A stretch of DNA of 64,000 nucleotides from CAVTRI01 sp963737075 (GCA_963737075.1 CAVTRI010000001.1:806001-870000), one strand, 5' to 3'; counted from the first letter of the stretch, positions 46,468-55,506 are shown. A program made the numbers and translations. Notes: a model not told the origin generated them from the sequence alone.

Positions 46468-46526
46468 TCCCCTACCGGTGATAAGATAACGGCGATAACC
46501 TTCACCGGAACTTTGGGGGTGCGCCC
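46468..46526 (+). promoter_or_regulatory. Operator-like region upstream of diiron protein
   Basis: ccggtga (46475-46481) and tcaccgg (46502-46508) form an inverted repeat around an AT-rich core with three GATAA repeats (from 46480, 46485 and 46494). The AT content stands out from the surroundings. The region likely holds the promoter of the diiron gene and a dimeric regulator site. Confidence 0.5.
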
Positions 46527-47627
46527 GTGACCGCCACGAACGAGCAGCTGATCGGCCGGAGCGACGTCAACGACCTCGAGGCGATTCTCGCCGTCTCCAA
46601 CACCGACGACGCCAGTGTCGACCACAAGGTGGAGTCCCAGTACGACGCGCTCTTTACCTGGGACTACGACAAAGGCGCTCGGGCCAGGCTGGATCGCCTG
46701 TATGAGAAGGCCAAGACGGCGCAGTGGAACGCGCAGACCGATCTGCCCTGGGACACGCCCGTCGACCAGGAGAAGACCTTCGTCGAAAACCGGGCGCTGG
46801 CTGCGGCCAACGGTCTGGAAGTCGACGTCACGGGCACGCCATTTGAGAAGTGGACCGACGACGACTGGCTGAAGTTCGGGATCGAGAGCCAGAACTGGAC
46901 GCTCTCGCAATTTCTCCACGGCGAGCAAGGCGCGCTGTTGTGCACGGCCCGTATCGTGGAGACGGTCCCTTGGGTTGACGCCAAGTACTACGCGTCGTCA
47001 CAGGTCATGGACGAGGCCCGCCACGTCGAGGTGTTTTCCAAGTACCTCGATTCCAAGCTGTCGGGCCACTACCCGATCAACACCCATCTCGGGATGCTCC
47101 TCGATGACATCATCGCCGACAACCGTTGGGACATGACGTACCTCGGCATGCAGATCATGGTTGAGGGTCTGGCCCTGGCCGCGTTCGGCTTCCTACACGA
47201 CACGACGACCGAGCCGTTGCTCAAGCAGCTGCTGCGCTACGTGATGTCCGACGAGGCGCGCCACGTGGCGTTCGGGGTGCTGTCGTTGCAAGAGCTTTAC
47301 GCCGGGCTGAGCCGAGACGAATTGATGGAGCGCAAGGAGTTTGCCTACGAGGCCGCGGTGCGCATGCGCGACCGGTTCCTCCAGCAAGAGGTGTGGGAGC
47401 GGATGGGCGTGCCGGCCAAAGAGGCACTCGAGGTTGTCACCCGGGCACCCGATCGCCAGCTGTTCCAGCGCATGCTGTTCGCCAAGATCGTGCCCAACTG
47501 CAAGAAACTCGGGCTCCTCGACAACGGCGACACCTGGCTGCGAGAGCGCTTTACCGAGCTGGGCGTCATCGAGTTCGAAAACATGCCAGACACCGGCGAG
47601 GAGTTCGAGGCCTTCCAGCTGGCCTAA
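46527..47627 (+). CDS. Ferritin-like diiron-carboxylate protein (R2-like fold), function unknown
   Basis: The 366-residue protein shows the diiron ligand pattern of the ferritin/R2 superfamily: E133, E163-x-x-H166 (DEARH), E213 and E243-x-x-H246 (DEARH). The helix spacing fits an oxygen-activating four-helix bundle, so an oxygenase or oxidase role is plausible. It is not a recognised RNR small subunit, as no tyrosyl-radical context or C-terminal R1 tail is obvious. GTG 46527 follows an operator-like gap. It sits between dapB and dapA, where many actinobacteria have thyX. The substrate is unknown. Confidence 0.8.
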   Translation: MTATNEQLIGRSDVNDLEAILAVSNTDDASVDHKVESQYDALFTWDYDKGARARLDRLYEKAKTAQWNAQTDLPWDTPVDQEKTFVENRALAAANGLEVDVTGTPFEKWTDDDWLKFGIESQNWTLSQFLHGEQGALLCTARIVETVPWVDAKYYASSQVMDEARHVEVFSKYLDSKLSGHYPINTHLGMLLDDIIADNRWDMTYLGMQIMVEGLALAAFGFLHDTTTEPLLKQLLRYVMSDEARHVAFGVLSLQELYAGLSRDELMERKEFAYEAAVRMRDRFLQQEVWERMGVPAKEALEVVTRAPDRQLFQRMLFAKIVPNCKKLGLLDNGDTWLRERFTELGVIEFENMPDTGEEFEAFQLA

Positions 47628-47686
47628 GAGGTCGTCGCTCTGGCGGCGGCCGGTAGGCTCTCGACGATGGTGAGCACGGGACAGGA

Positions 47687-48583
47687 ATGCTGATGGGCGC
47701 GCCCGGCAGGTGGGGTGCGGTGGGGTGTGCGATGGTCACCCCGTTCGACGAGAGCGGCGCCGTCGACGTGGACGGCGCCGTCACGCTGGCCCGGTGGCTG
47801 GTCGAGCACGGCAACGACTTTCTGGTGCTGACGGGGACAACCGGTGAGTCGCCGACACTGACCGACGCCGAGAAGAAGGACCTGTGGCAGGCGGTCACCG
47901 AGGCGGTGACGGTCCCCGTGGTCGCGGGCACGACCACCGCCGACACCGCACACTCGGTCGAACTGACTCGAGCCGCGGTAGAGGCCCGTGTGACCGGCAT
48001 CCTGGCCGTCACCCCGTACTACAACCGCCCTTCGCAGGCGGGGATCGAAGCGCACATGCGGGCGGTCGCGGACGCGGCCGGAGACTTGCCGGTGCTGTTG
48101 TATGACATCCCGGTGAGGACCGGCCGCAAGGTAGCGGCCGATGTCATCATCCGCCTGGCACGCGAGCAGGTGATCCTGGGCGTCAAGGACGCCACCGGCG
48201 ACCCGGCGGGCACCGCAGCGCTGATCGCCTCTTCGCCGTCGGGCTTCGACTGCTACAGCGGCAATGACGGCGACACGCTTCCGTTGCTGGCCGTGGGCGC
48301 CGCGGGCGTCGTGTCGGTCGAGTCGCACTGGGCGGGGCCGGTCGTCGCCGACATGATCGCCAGCTTCGTCAAGGGGGACGTGGAGCAGGCCCGGACGCTC
48401 AACGCCCGCCTCATCGAGTCGCATCGGTTCCAGTCGACCGACGACGCACCCAACCCGCAGCCCGCGAAAGCGATGATGCGGGTCCTGGGCCTCCCCGCCG
48501 GCCAGTGCCGGCTGCCGCATGGGCCTTCACCTGCGGGGCTGGAAGACCGGGCGCGCGAGGTCCTTTCCCATCTCCATGGCTGA
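47687..48583 (+). CDS. dapA: 4-hydroxy-tetrahydrodipicolinate synthase
   Basis: The 298-residue protein has the DapA barrel motifs GTTGESPTLT, VTPYYNRPSQ with the catalytic Tyr, and ILGVKDATGD with the Schiff-base Lys, then CYSGNDGDTL. It condenses pyruvate with aspartate semialdehyde. ATG 47687 is preferred; an ATG six bases downstream is also possible. It overlaps the RNase J gene by eight bases. Confidence 0.96.
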   Translation: MLMGAPGRWGAVGCAMVTPFDESGAVDVDGAVTLARWLVEHGNDFLVLTGTTGESPTLTDAEKKDLWQAVTEAVTVPVVAGTTTADTAHSVELTRAAVEARVTGILAVTPYYNRPSQAGIEAHMRAVADAAGDLPVLLYDIPVRTGRKVAADVIIRLAREQVILGVKDATGDPAGTAALIASSPSGFDCYSGNDGDTLPLLAVGAAGVVSVESHWAGPVVADMIASFVKGDVEQARTLNARLIESHRFQSTDDAPNPQPAKAMMRVLGLPAGQCRLPHGPSPAGLEDRAREVLSHLHG

Positions 48584-50237
48584 AGCCGTCCGCGTCGTCT
48601 TCCTCGGTGGCCTGGGGGAGATCGGACGGAACTGCGCGTGCATAGAGGTCGAGGATCGGATCATGCTGCTCGACTGCGGGCTGATGTTTCCCGACATCGA
48701 GATGCCCGGCGTCGACCTGGTGCTGCCGGACTTCAGCTATCTCCTCGAAAACGCCGAGAGGCTCGAAGCCTGCATCGTCACCCACGGGCACGAAGACCAC
48801 TGCGGCGGGCTGAGCTTCCTGCTCCGGCAGCTGTCGTTTCCCATCTACGGTTCCGAGCTGACACTCGGGCTGGCCCGCAACCGCATCGAGGAGGCGGGCC
48901 TGCTCGGCCGCACCCAGCTCATACCGGTTAGGGACGGGGAGCGGCGGCAAATCGGGCCGTTCGATGTCGAGTTCATCCCGGTGACACACTCCGTGCCGCA
49001 CGGCTTCGCCACCGCGTTTCACACGCCTCAGGGCGTGATCCTGCATTCCGGTGACTTCAAGATCGACCTCACTCCGGTGGACGGCCGGGCCACCGACCTC
49101 GCCCGGATCGGAGCGCTCGCCGACCAGGCCGGAATTCGGCTGCTGCTGTCCGACTCCACCAACGCCGAGGAGGACGGCCACACCGAAAGCGAGCGCGCCG
49201 TCGGACAGGTCCTGGCCGACCTGTTTGCTGCCCATCCGGACAAGCGTGTGATCGTCGCGTGTTTCGCGAGCCACATTCACCGTATCCAGCAGATCATCGA
49301 CGCCGCCCTGGCGACGGGGCGGACAGTGGCGACGTTGGGGCGTTCGATGGGCAAAAACGTGGCGCTGGCACGGTCCATGGGACTGTTGTCGGTTCGCGAC
49401 GACCGGCTGGTGGACATCGAGCGGGTGGGTGAGCTCGACCCCCGCCGGGTGTGCGTCATCTCGACCGGCTCCCAGGGGGAGCCCATGTCGGCGCTGGCCC
49501 TGATGGCGGCGGCGGAAAACAAGTGGATCTCGGTCGGCGACGGCGACCTGGTCGTCCTGTCGTCGCACGCCATCCCGGGCAACGAGACGAGCGTGGGCAA
49601 GGTCATCGATGGGCTGTGCCGGCTGGGCGCCGAGGTGGTGCACTCCGGGCTGGCCCCCGTGCACGTGTCCGGCCATGCGATGCGGGAAGAGCTGAAAACG
49701 CTCCTGTCGCTCGCCCGGCCATCGTCGTTCATTCCGGTACACGGCGAGTTTCGGCACCTGATCCACCACGGCCGCCTCGCCACGACGATGGGGGTGCCCG
49801 AGGAGCGGGTGCTGCTCGCCGAGGACGGCGACGTGGTGGAGCTCACGGACAGCAGCATCGACTTCGCGGGCGAGGTGCCCGCCGGCTACCTGTACGTGGA
49901 CGGCATTGTCGGTGACGTGGGACGTGGGGTATTGCGCGACCGCCGGGTGCTGGCCGAAGAAGGGGTGGTCGTCGTCGTGTTGACGGTCGACGCCAAGTCA
50001 GGCGAGGTGCTAGTCGGCCCGGAGATCATCACCCGAGGTTGGGTCTATGCGCCCGAGGCCGAGAAGCTGCTCGACGAGGCCCGCCAGGCGGTGCTCGACG
50101 AGCTCGACGAGGCGGCTCAGTCCGGGGCGGTGGACTTCGAGACCCTCAAGCGGCGGGCTCGTTCGGCGCTCGGACGCTTCGTGTCCGAGCGCACCCGGCG
50201 GCGGCCGATGATCGTGCCCGTCGTCATGGAGGTGTAA
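48576..50237 (+). CDS. rnj: Ribonuclease J
   Basis: The 553-residue protein has the metallo-beta-lactamase motif HGHEDH at residues 70-75, SDSTNAE, a beta-CASP domain (CFASHIHRIQQII, STGSQGEP) and a C-terminal RNase J domain ending VPVVMEV. It acts as a 5' exonuclease and endonuclease in mRNA decay and rRNA processing. Start ATG 48576 lies inside the end of dapA. The dapA-rnj-ftsK order is typical of actinobacteria. Confidence 0.95.
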   Translation: MAEAVRVVFLGGLGEIGRNCACIEVEDRIMLLDCGLMFPDIEMPGVDLVLPDFSYLLENAERLEACIVTHGHEDHCGGLSFLLRQLSFPIYGSELTLGLARNRIEEAGLLGRTQLIPVRDGERRQIGPFDVEFIPVTHSVPHGFATAFHTPQGVILHSGDFKIDLTPVDGRATDLARIGALADQAGIRLLLSDSTNAEEDGHTESERAVGQVLADLFAAHPDKRVIVACFASHIHRIQQIIDAALATGRTVATLGRSMGKNVALARSMGLLSVRDDRLVDIERVGELDPRRVCVISTGSQGEPMSALALMAAAENKWISVGDGDLVVLSSHAIPGNETSVGKVIDGLCRLGAEVVHSGLAPVHVSGHAMREELKTLLSLARPSSFIPVHGEFRHLIHHGRLATTMGVPEERVLLAEDGDVVELTDSSIDFAGEVPAGYLYVDGIVGDVGRGVLRDRRVLAEEGVVVVVLTVDAKSGEVLVGPEIITRGWVYAPEAEKLLDEARQAVLDELDEAAQSGAVDFETLKRRARSALGRFVSERTRRRPMIVPVVMEV

Positions 50238-50463
50238 AGGGGTTTCTCGCGGATGGTGGCGCTTCGCTTTCTCGCGGATGGTGGCGCTTCGCTTTCGATC
50301 GGATGGTGGGCGACGGGACTTCTCGCGGATGGTGGCGAACTTCTACGAGTTGTTGACGGCCCGGCCGGAACCTTGACGAGAAATCGCGGATATGCGCGCG
50401 ACTTGTCGTAGAAGGTCGGTGCCGGCTGCAAACAACTCGTAGAAGTTCGGATCGCGCCGCGGA
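50238..50463. repeat. Repeat-rich convergent gap after rnj
   Basis: A 25-bp unit (tttctcgcggatggtggcgc and on) is tandem at 50243-50267 and 50268-50292, with a degenerate third copy and an 18-bp fourth at 50320-50337. A perfect 19-bp inverted repeat cgaacttctacgagttgtt has arms 50336-50354 and 50431-50449, with a near copy of its right arm (acttgtcgtagaaggtcgg) from 50401. The segment lies between convergent rnj and DUF1918. It may act as a two-way terminator or be a REP-like element. No T-tract is seen. Confidence 0.85.
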
Positions 50464-50658
50464 TTAGCGCTCCGAGCCTCCCGATGTCACGAAAGCGTCC
50501 GCGCTCGGGTAAAGGATGGTCTCGTGACCGTCGTCCCAGCGGACGCGGTAGTGGCGCCCGCCGACGCCTTCGATGACCTCGATGACCTCGCCGGTCTTGC
50601 GACCGCCTCCGACTTTCCGGGACTCGATGACGATGCGGTCGCCGGTGTGTGCTTCCAT
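50464..50658 (-). CDS. DUF1918 small protein
   Basis: The 64-residue protein reads MEAHTGDRIVIESRKVGGG, then GEVIEVIEGVGGRHYRVRW and DDGHETILYPSADAFV. This is the short beta-rich DUF1918 domain, common in actinobacteria and usually standalone. No function is known. A longer upstream start is possible in frame but adds Arg/Pro-rich sequence without conservation. It is transcribed in the same direction as the MFS gene, 131 bases downstream of it. Confidence 0.88.
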   Translation of the reverse strand: MEAHTGDRIVIESRKVGGGRKTGEVIEVIEGVGGRHYRVRWDDGHETILYPSADAFVTSGGSER

Positions 50659-50789
50659 CTGCGCCTCCTCGTCCTCACGGCCGCCGCTGCCCCGGCGGAC
50701 CGGCTGGGTGCTGGCCCGGGCGGCACGGCCCGGTCGGTATGTTGTCGGCCCAGCGTAGATCACCGCCCGGCCGCCCGACAGGACGGGCT

Positions 50790-52868
50790 TCAGTGCTCGG
50801 GTTCGGTCCAGTTCGCCGGCGGGAGCCGGGGCGGTTCCGGCCACTGGGAGGTCTCGTCAGCCCACCGGTCGGTGAACGGCTCGGCCGCCGGCGCCTCGGG
50901 CGTCGACACCGCAGGGACGTGTTGCTCGGTCACCGCGCTCTCGCTGGACTCCGTCCCTGCCGCCCGGCTTGGCTCCCAGCCCTCGCCGCCGTCACGGTTG
51001 CCACCACCGAGTTCACCCGCACCCGGCCCGCTCGGGTCTCCCCAGCCCGCTCCTTGCGGCGGGGCCGCAGGGCCGCTCGGGCCTCCCCAGCCCGCTCCTT
51101 GCGGCGGGGCCGCACCCGGCCCGCTCGGGTCTCCCCAGCCCGCTCCTTGCGGCGGGGCCGCAGGGCCGCTCGGGCCTCCCCAGCCCGCTCCTTGCGGCGG
51201 GGCCGCAGGGCCGCTCGGGCCTCCCCAGCCCGCTCCTTGCGGCGGGGCCGCAGGGCCGCTCGGGCCTCCCCAGCCCGCTCCTTGCGGCGGGGCCGCAGGG
51301 CCGCTCGGGCCCTGGCGGATCCGGGCTCGCTCGGTCGCAGTCGCCGCCGTTGCCACGTCTCGCGGGTACGTCCGCAGCGCCCGGAGGAGGATGACCCCGT
51401 TGGCGGTTAGCGGGAGGAGCATCACGATGAAGGTCCACTGCAGACCCGAACGGCCCCCACCGAAGATGTGATCTGCGACGAAACCGAACAAGATCGGCGC
51501 CGTCGCTTGGGCGCCGGTGCGCAGCGCCGTGCGCACGCCTTCTGCTCGACCCCAGAGCTGGGCCGGCATGATGTCGAGTCGGGCGGCGTCGATCGGCGGG
51601 TTCTGGGCGGACAGGAAGAAGGCGGCAAACGTGAGGTAGGGAAGCGCGGTCACCGGACTGCGAGTGATCAGTGCGGGGATGAACAGCGCTGACGTCGCCA
51701 GTGCTGCCACCCCCGCCAGCAGGATCCGGGCGTTGAGCACGCCTCGACGGAGCAGGCTGTCGCTCAGGTGCCCGGCGAGCAGCACGCCGACCACCGCCCC
51801 GCCCCCGAGCAGCAGCAGGAGCAGGTTGGCCACCGCTTGGTTGACCCCGAACTGCTCCTTGGAGAACTCCACGCCGAAGGTCTGTACGCCTGACAGGTAG
51901 AAGTAGCCGAATGCCGACGCCACGATAAGGATCACGTTGGTACGCACCAGCAGGACGTAACGCACCGCCTTCACGAAGCCGAGCCGGTTCAGGTCGTAGC
52001 CATCGACCAGTTCGGCGTCGAACGTGACGCCGCGCTCGCGTGCCAAGCGCTGGGCGTCGGTCTCGTGGGTCGAGGTGACGTCCTCATCTGCCGGCGGCCC
52101 GCCGCGCCCAGGGGGCAGATCCGCCACGTGCTGGGCGCCGCTCATGTCGGGCGCCTCCGCTCCTGGCGTCCCTTCGCGTAGGAGAGGTCGGCCGCCGCCT
52201 CGCAAGGGTTCGGGGAGCTTGAAGACATATCGGGCGAGGAAAAACGTCGGGATAGCCAGGATCACGAACGCCGCCCGCCACGACAGCGCAGCGATGTCCC
52301 CGGTGACCGCGAACCCGAGGCCCGCCCCCAGGAGCTCGCCGGTCAGGATCCAGCTGTAGACACGCCCGCGTTCGCCGCTCGGAAAGTAGTCACCGACGAG
52401 TGACGCCACGCATGGCCCGGCGACGGCGGTGACGACGCCGAGGAAGAGGCGGGCGAGCAGCAGCTTGCCGAATGACGTGGCCGTTGCGCTCCAGATCATC
52501 GCCGCGCCCCACAGGATGATCGCCAGCCCGAGCAGCCGGGTGCGCTTGGTTTTGTCAACGAGTACCCCGAAGGGCACGCTGGCCACGGCGGCGACCACGG
52601 CGTTGACCCCGACCAGGAGGCCGATGTCGGTGTTGGAGATGTGGAGTGAAGCCCGCAGCTGAGTGGCCGATGCACCCACGGTGGCCGAGTCCGCGCTGCT
52701 GAGCGCCAGGACGCACGCCAGGACCACGATGACCCTGGTGCGGGCCGGACCGCCAAACGCAACCTCTAGTCGCTTGCCAGCCTGACGAGCGACCCGTCCG
52801 GCCGACTGGCGGACAGCGTTGGCCGTGCTGGCAGTGGACGTAGCGGCTCCTTCCTGGCCGGCACACAC
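50790..52868 (-). CDS. Major facilitator superfamily transporter with repetitive cytosolic tail
   Basis: The 692-residue protein has about 12 membrane helices in two halves: SSADSATVGASATQLRASL opens the first, with the loop motif GVLVDKTKRTRLLG; a long hydrophilic loop (EAPDMSGAQHVADLPPGRG region) joins the halves. After the last helix comes a tail of six 15-residue repeats (GPSGPAAPPQGAGWG) and an acidic end. Spinster/phthalate-type MFS carriers are the nearest shape; the substrate is unknown. GTG at 52868 leaves a 187-base gap to ftsK; an ATG further upstream is possible. Confidence 0.85.
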   Translation of the reverse strand: MCAGQEGAATSTASTANAVRQSAGRVARQAGKRLEVAFGGPARTRVIVVLACVLALSSADSATVGASATQLRASLHISNTDIGLLVGVNAVVAAVASVPFGVLVDKTKRTRLLGLAIILWGAAMIWSATATSFGKLLLARLFLGVVTAVAGPCVASLVGDYFPSGERGRVYSWILTGELLGAGLGFAVTGDIAALSWRAAFVILAIPTFFLARYVFKLPEPLRGGGRPLLREGTPGAEAPDMSGAQHVADLPPGRGGPPADEDVTSTHETDAQRLARERGVTFDAELVDGYDLNRLGFVKAVRYVLLVRTNVILIVASAFGYFYLSGVQTFGVEFSKEQFGVNQAVANLLLLLLGGGAVVGVLLAGHLSDSLLRRGVLNARILLAGVAALATSALFIPALITRSPVTALPYLTFAAFFLSAQNPPIDAARLDIMPAQLWGRAEGVRTALRTGAQATAPILFGFVADHIFGGGRSGLQWTFIVMLLPLTANGVILLRALRTYPRDVATAATATERARIRQGPSGPAAPPQGAGWGGPSGPAAPPQGAGWGGPSGPAAPPQGAGWGGPSGPAAPPQGAGWGDPSGPGAAPPQGAGWGGPSGPAAPPQGAGWGDPSGPGAGELGGGNRDGGEGWEPSRAAGTESSESAVTEQHVPAVSTPEAPAAEPFTDRWADETSQWPEPPRLPPANWTEPEH
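51025..51312 (-). repeat. 45-bp tandem repeat, about 6.3 copies, in MFS tail
   Basis: Units lie at 51025-51069, 51070-51114, 51115-51162 (48 bp with a 3-bp gain), 51163-51207, 51208-51252 and 51253-51297, plus a partial to 51312. Several copies are identical. Each encodes one 15-residue Gly/Pro/Ala repeat on the minus strand. Confidence 0.97.
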
Positions 52869-53055
52869 GCGAGCGTGAGGCCGGGCGCCTCGGAAGTCGA
52901 AGCCTAGGCGTCCGAGGGGCCGAACTATGAACACTGCCTGCCCCGCCGCGCGGCCCATTGCCCCAACATTGCGGCCCGAACCGGCATCCAGCCCTGTGTC
53001 GCGGCCAGCGAAGTGCCTTGTGACTGGTGTGGCTACTGTTACGCTCGGGGCTGCT
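52869..53055. promoter_or_regulatory. Divergent gap, MFS / ftsK
   Basis: The 187-base space separates the two divergent genes if the GTG starts chosen here are right. It should carry promoters both ways. I see no clear -35/-10 pair or repeat in it. The ftsK frame stays open through it, so a longer FtsK from ATG 52927 cannot be ruled out. Confidence 0.4.
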
Positions 53056-55473
53056 GTGACTACTGCGACGCGACGTCCGCCGGCGCGACGACCAGGTCCG
53101 ACCCGGAAGCGACGGAGGCGCGGCCTCCGACGACGGGGAGTGCTGACCCGGCTGGGCGCCGGGTCGGGCGGCAAGCGGCTGGGCGCCGGGTCGGGCGGCA
53201 CGGGACGGCTCTCCGGTGCTCTGGGCCGTCAGGCTGATGACGTATGGGGGGCGCTACTGTGCGTGGTCGGCGTGCTGGCCGCCATGGGGATCTACAGCGA
53301 TGTCGCCGGGCCGGCCGGGCGGTGGTTCGACACCGCGAGCGGCGACGTGTTCGGTTGGGCCCGAGCCCTCATTCCACCGGCGCTGATCCTGCTCGGCGCC
53401 ACCCTCATTTGGGCACCATCGCCTCGTCCGACCGCCCGGGCTACGGATAGGGCACCCGGTCGGCCGCGGGCGGCGCGCGTGGCCATCGGCTTGGTACTGC
53501 TGCTCGTGGCCGCCAGCGCGCTCGGAGACGTGGCCGGAGCGCCGGCGCACTGGCCGCATCACGTGTCCGCCCGGCGAGGCGCAGGTGGCCTTGTTGGTGC
53601 CGCGATCGGCGTCCCGCTGCGGCGCGGCGTCGGCGCGTGGGGGGCCGCCGTGGTCCTGGTCGCCCTCATTGTGGTGGCGGCGCTTGTGATTACAGGAACG
53701 CCGGTGCGAGTGGCTGCTGTTCGCCTGCAGGCTGCGGCGGGCGTTGCTGACCGGGGAGCGAACGCCGTCTGGCGGTGGCTCACTGACACCGTCCTCCAGG
53801 CCGGAAGCGGCGCAGAACGTCGATCCGCCGCGGATCGCCACCCCTCCGCCGACCTGGCCAGCCGGCCGACCCGCCTCTACGACGTCGAGGCGGACGAAGA
53901 CGCCGATGCGGCGTCCACTAAAGGCGAACCCGTAGCCTCACGTCCGCCTGTCCCGCTCCAGCTGCCGCCCGAGCCTGAGCAGCTGAAGATTGGACTCGGA
54001 CCGGCGGCCCAATCAGGCACCTGGCGTTTGCCACCGCTCGCCTTGCTCGCTCGTGCCAAGGCGGCAGAAATAGACCGCCGGCTGGTCGCGAACCTGGGGC
54101 GGACCCTCGAAGACGCCCTCGCCGCCCACGGCGTGGAGACGCGCCTGGTAGGGATGACCGTCGGGCCGACGGTGACCCGCTACGAGCTCGAGCTCGGCCC
54201 TGGAGTCAAGGTCGCCAAGGTGACCAACCTGCAGCGGGACATCGCCTACGCCATGGCGGCGGCCGACGTGCGGATCCTGGCCCCCATCCCGGGTCGGTCG
54301 GCGATCGGCGTCGAGGTGCCCAACCAGCAACGGCAGCTGGTGGCTCTCGGCGACATCCTGAGCTCGCCGGAGGCGCATGCGGCCAACCACCCGCTCGAGG
54401 TGGCGCTCGGACGGGACATCGCCGGACGCCCTGTGCTCGAAAACCTGGCCAACATGCCCCACATCCTGATCGCGGGGGCGACCGGAGCGGGGAAGTCGTC
54501 CTGTATCAACACGGTATTGGCGTCGATCCTGGTGCGCGCCACCCCGGACCAGGTGCGCCTGATCCTCGTCGACCCCAAACGGGTCGAGCTGGGCCAGTAC
54601 AACGGCCTCCCGCACCTCCTGACTGGCGTGGTCACCAACCCCAAGAAGGCAGCCAACGCCCTGTCCTGGGCCGTGCACGAGATGGAACGGCGCTACGACC
54701 TGCTGGCGGAGGTGGGCGTTCGGGACATCGCCGGCTACAACGCGGCGTACGACCGGGGAGAGCTCACGGAGGACGGCCCGCTTAGGGGCGAGCACGGCAG
54801 CTACGAACGACTGCCATTCGTGCTGGTCGTGGTCGACGAGCTCAATGACCTGATGATGGTCGCCGCCCGGGACGTGGAGGAGTCGATCTGCCGGATAGCG
54901 CAGATGGCGAGAGCGGTCGGCATCCACCTGGTCATCGCCACACAGCGGCCGTCAGTCGACGTCATCACCGGCGTCATCAAGGCCAACATTCCCTCGCGCC
55001 TGGCGTTCGCGGTGTCGTCCCTGGCCGACAGCCGCGTCATCCTCGACCAGCCCGGCGCGGAGCGGTTGATCGGCAAGGGCGACATGTTGCTGTTGAGCGC
55101 GTCGTCCAGCGTTGCCCGCCGCATCCAGGGCGCCTGGGTACCCGAAGAAGAGGTCCGCAAGCTGGTCGCCCACTGGCGTCGCCAATCCGAACCCCGCTAC
55201 GTGGAGGGGGTGGAGGGCAGCGACGAGGGCCCCGCGGGCACGCTGGGTGGGGGCGACGATGAGGACGACGAGCTGTTGGCCCAGGCGCGCGAGCTTGTGG
55301 TGAGGAGCCAGCTGGGGTCCACGTCGATGCTGCAGCGCAAGCTTCGGGTCGGATTCGCCCGGGCCGGTCGGCTGATGGACCTGCTCGAACAGCGGGGCGT
55401 GGTCGGACCATCCGAAGGCTCGAAAGCCCGGGAAGTCCTCATGAGTGTGGAGGAATTTGAAGCTCAACTGTAG
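53056..55473 (+). CDS. ftsK: DNA translocase FtsK/SpoIIIE
   Basis: From GTG 53056 the 805-residue protein has a basic N-terminus (TRKRRRRGLRRRG), a 27-bp repeat region, four membrane helices (about residues 55-220), a linker, the alpha/beta motor with Walker A GATGAGKSSCINTVLAS near residue 474, LILVDPKRVELGQY, VVVDELNDL and TQRPSVDVITG, and a C-terminal gamma winged-helix domain. It pumps chromosomal DNA at the division septum. An alternative ATG 52927 would overlap the opposing promoter region. Position after rnj is typical. Confidence 0.94.
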   Translation: MTTATRRPPARRPGPTRKRRRRGLRRRGVLTRLGAGSGGKRLGAGSGGTGRLSGALGRQADDVWGALLCVVGVLAAMGIYSDVAGPAGRWFDTASGDVFGWARALIPPALILLGATLIWAPSPRPTARATDRAPGRPRAARVAIGLVLLLVAASALGDVAGAPAHWPHHVSARRGAGGLVGAAIGVPLRRGVGAWGAAVVLVALIVVAALVITGTPVRVAAVRLQAAAGVADRGANAVWRWLTDTVLQAGSGAERRSAADRHPSADLASRPTRLYDVEADEDADAASTKGEPVASRPPVPLQLPPEPEQLKIGLGPAAQSGTWRLPPLALLARAKAAEIDRRLVANLGRTLEDALAAHGVETRLVGMTVGPTVTRYELELGPGVKVAKVTNLQRDIAYAMAAADVRILAPIPGRSAIGVEVPNQQRQLVALGDILSSPEAHAANHPLEVALGRDIAGRPVLENLANMPHILIAGATGAGKSSCINTVLASILVRATPDQVRLILVDPKRVELGQYNGLPHLLTGVVTNPKKAANALSWAVHEMERRYDLLAEVGVRDIAGYNAAYDRGELTEDGPLRGEHGSYERLPFVLVVVDELNDLMMVAARDVEESICRIAQMARAVGIHLVIATQRPSVDVITGVIKANIPSRLAFAVSSLADSRVILDQPGAERLIGKGDMLLLSASSSVARRIQGAWVPEEEVRKLVAHWRRQSEPRYVEGVEGSDEGPAGTLGGGDDEDDELLAQARELVVRSQLGSTSMLQRKLRVGFARAGRLMDLLEQRGVVGPSEGSKAREVLMSVEEFEAQL
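53149..53202 (+). repeat. 27-bp tandem repeat (2 copies) in ftsK
   Basis: Copies 53149-53175 and 53176-53202 differ only at the second-last base. The unit starts cggctgggcgccgggtcggg and encodes RLGAGSGG plus one variable residue. Confidence 0.95.
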
Positions 55474-55506
55474 GTTGATGTCGAGACTTGGGAGAAAGGA
55501 GGGGCG

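Noticed and set aside
46527..47627. Ribonucleotide reductase small subunit
   Set aside because: The diiron ligands fit, but no large subunit is adjacent and the tail typical of R2 is not apparent.
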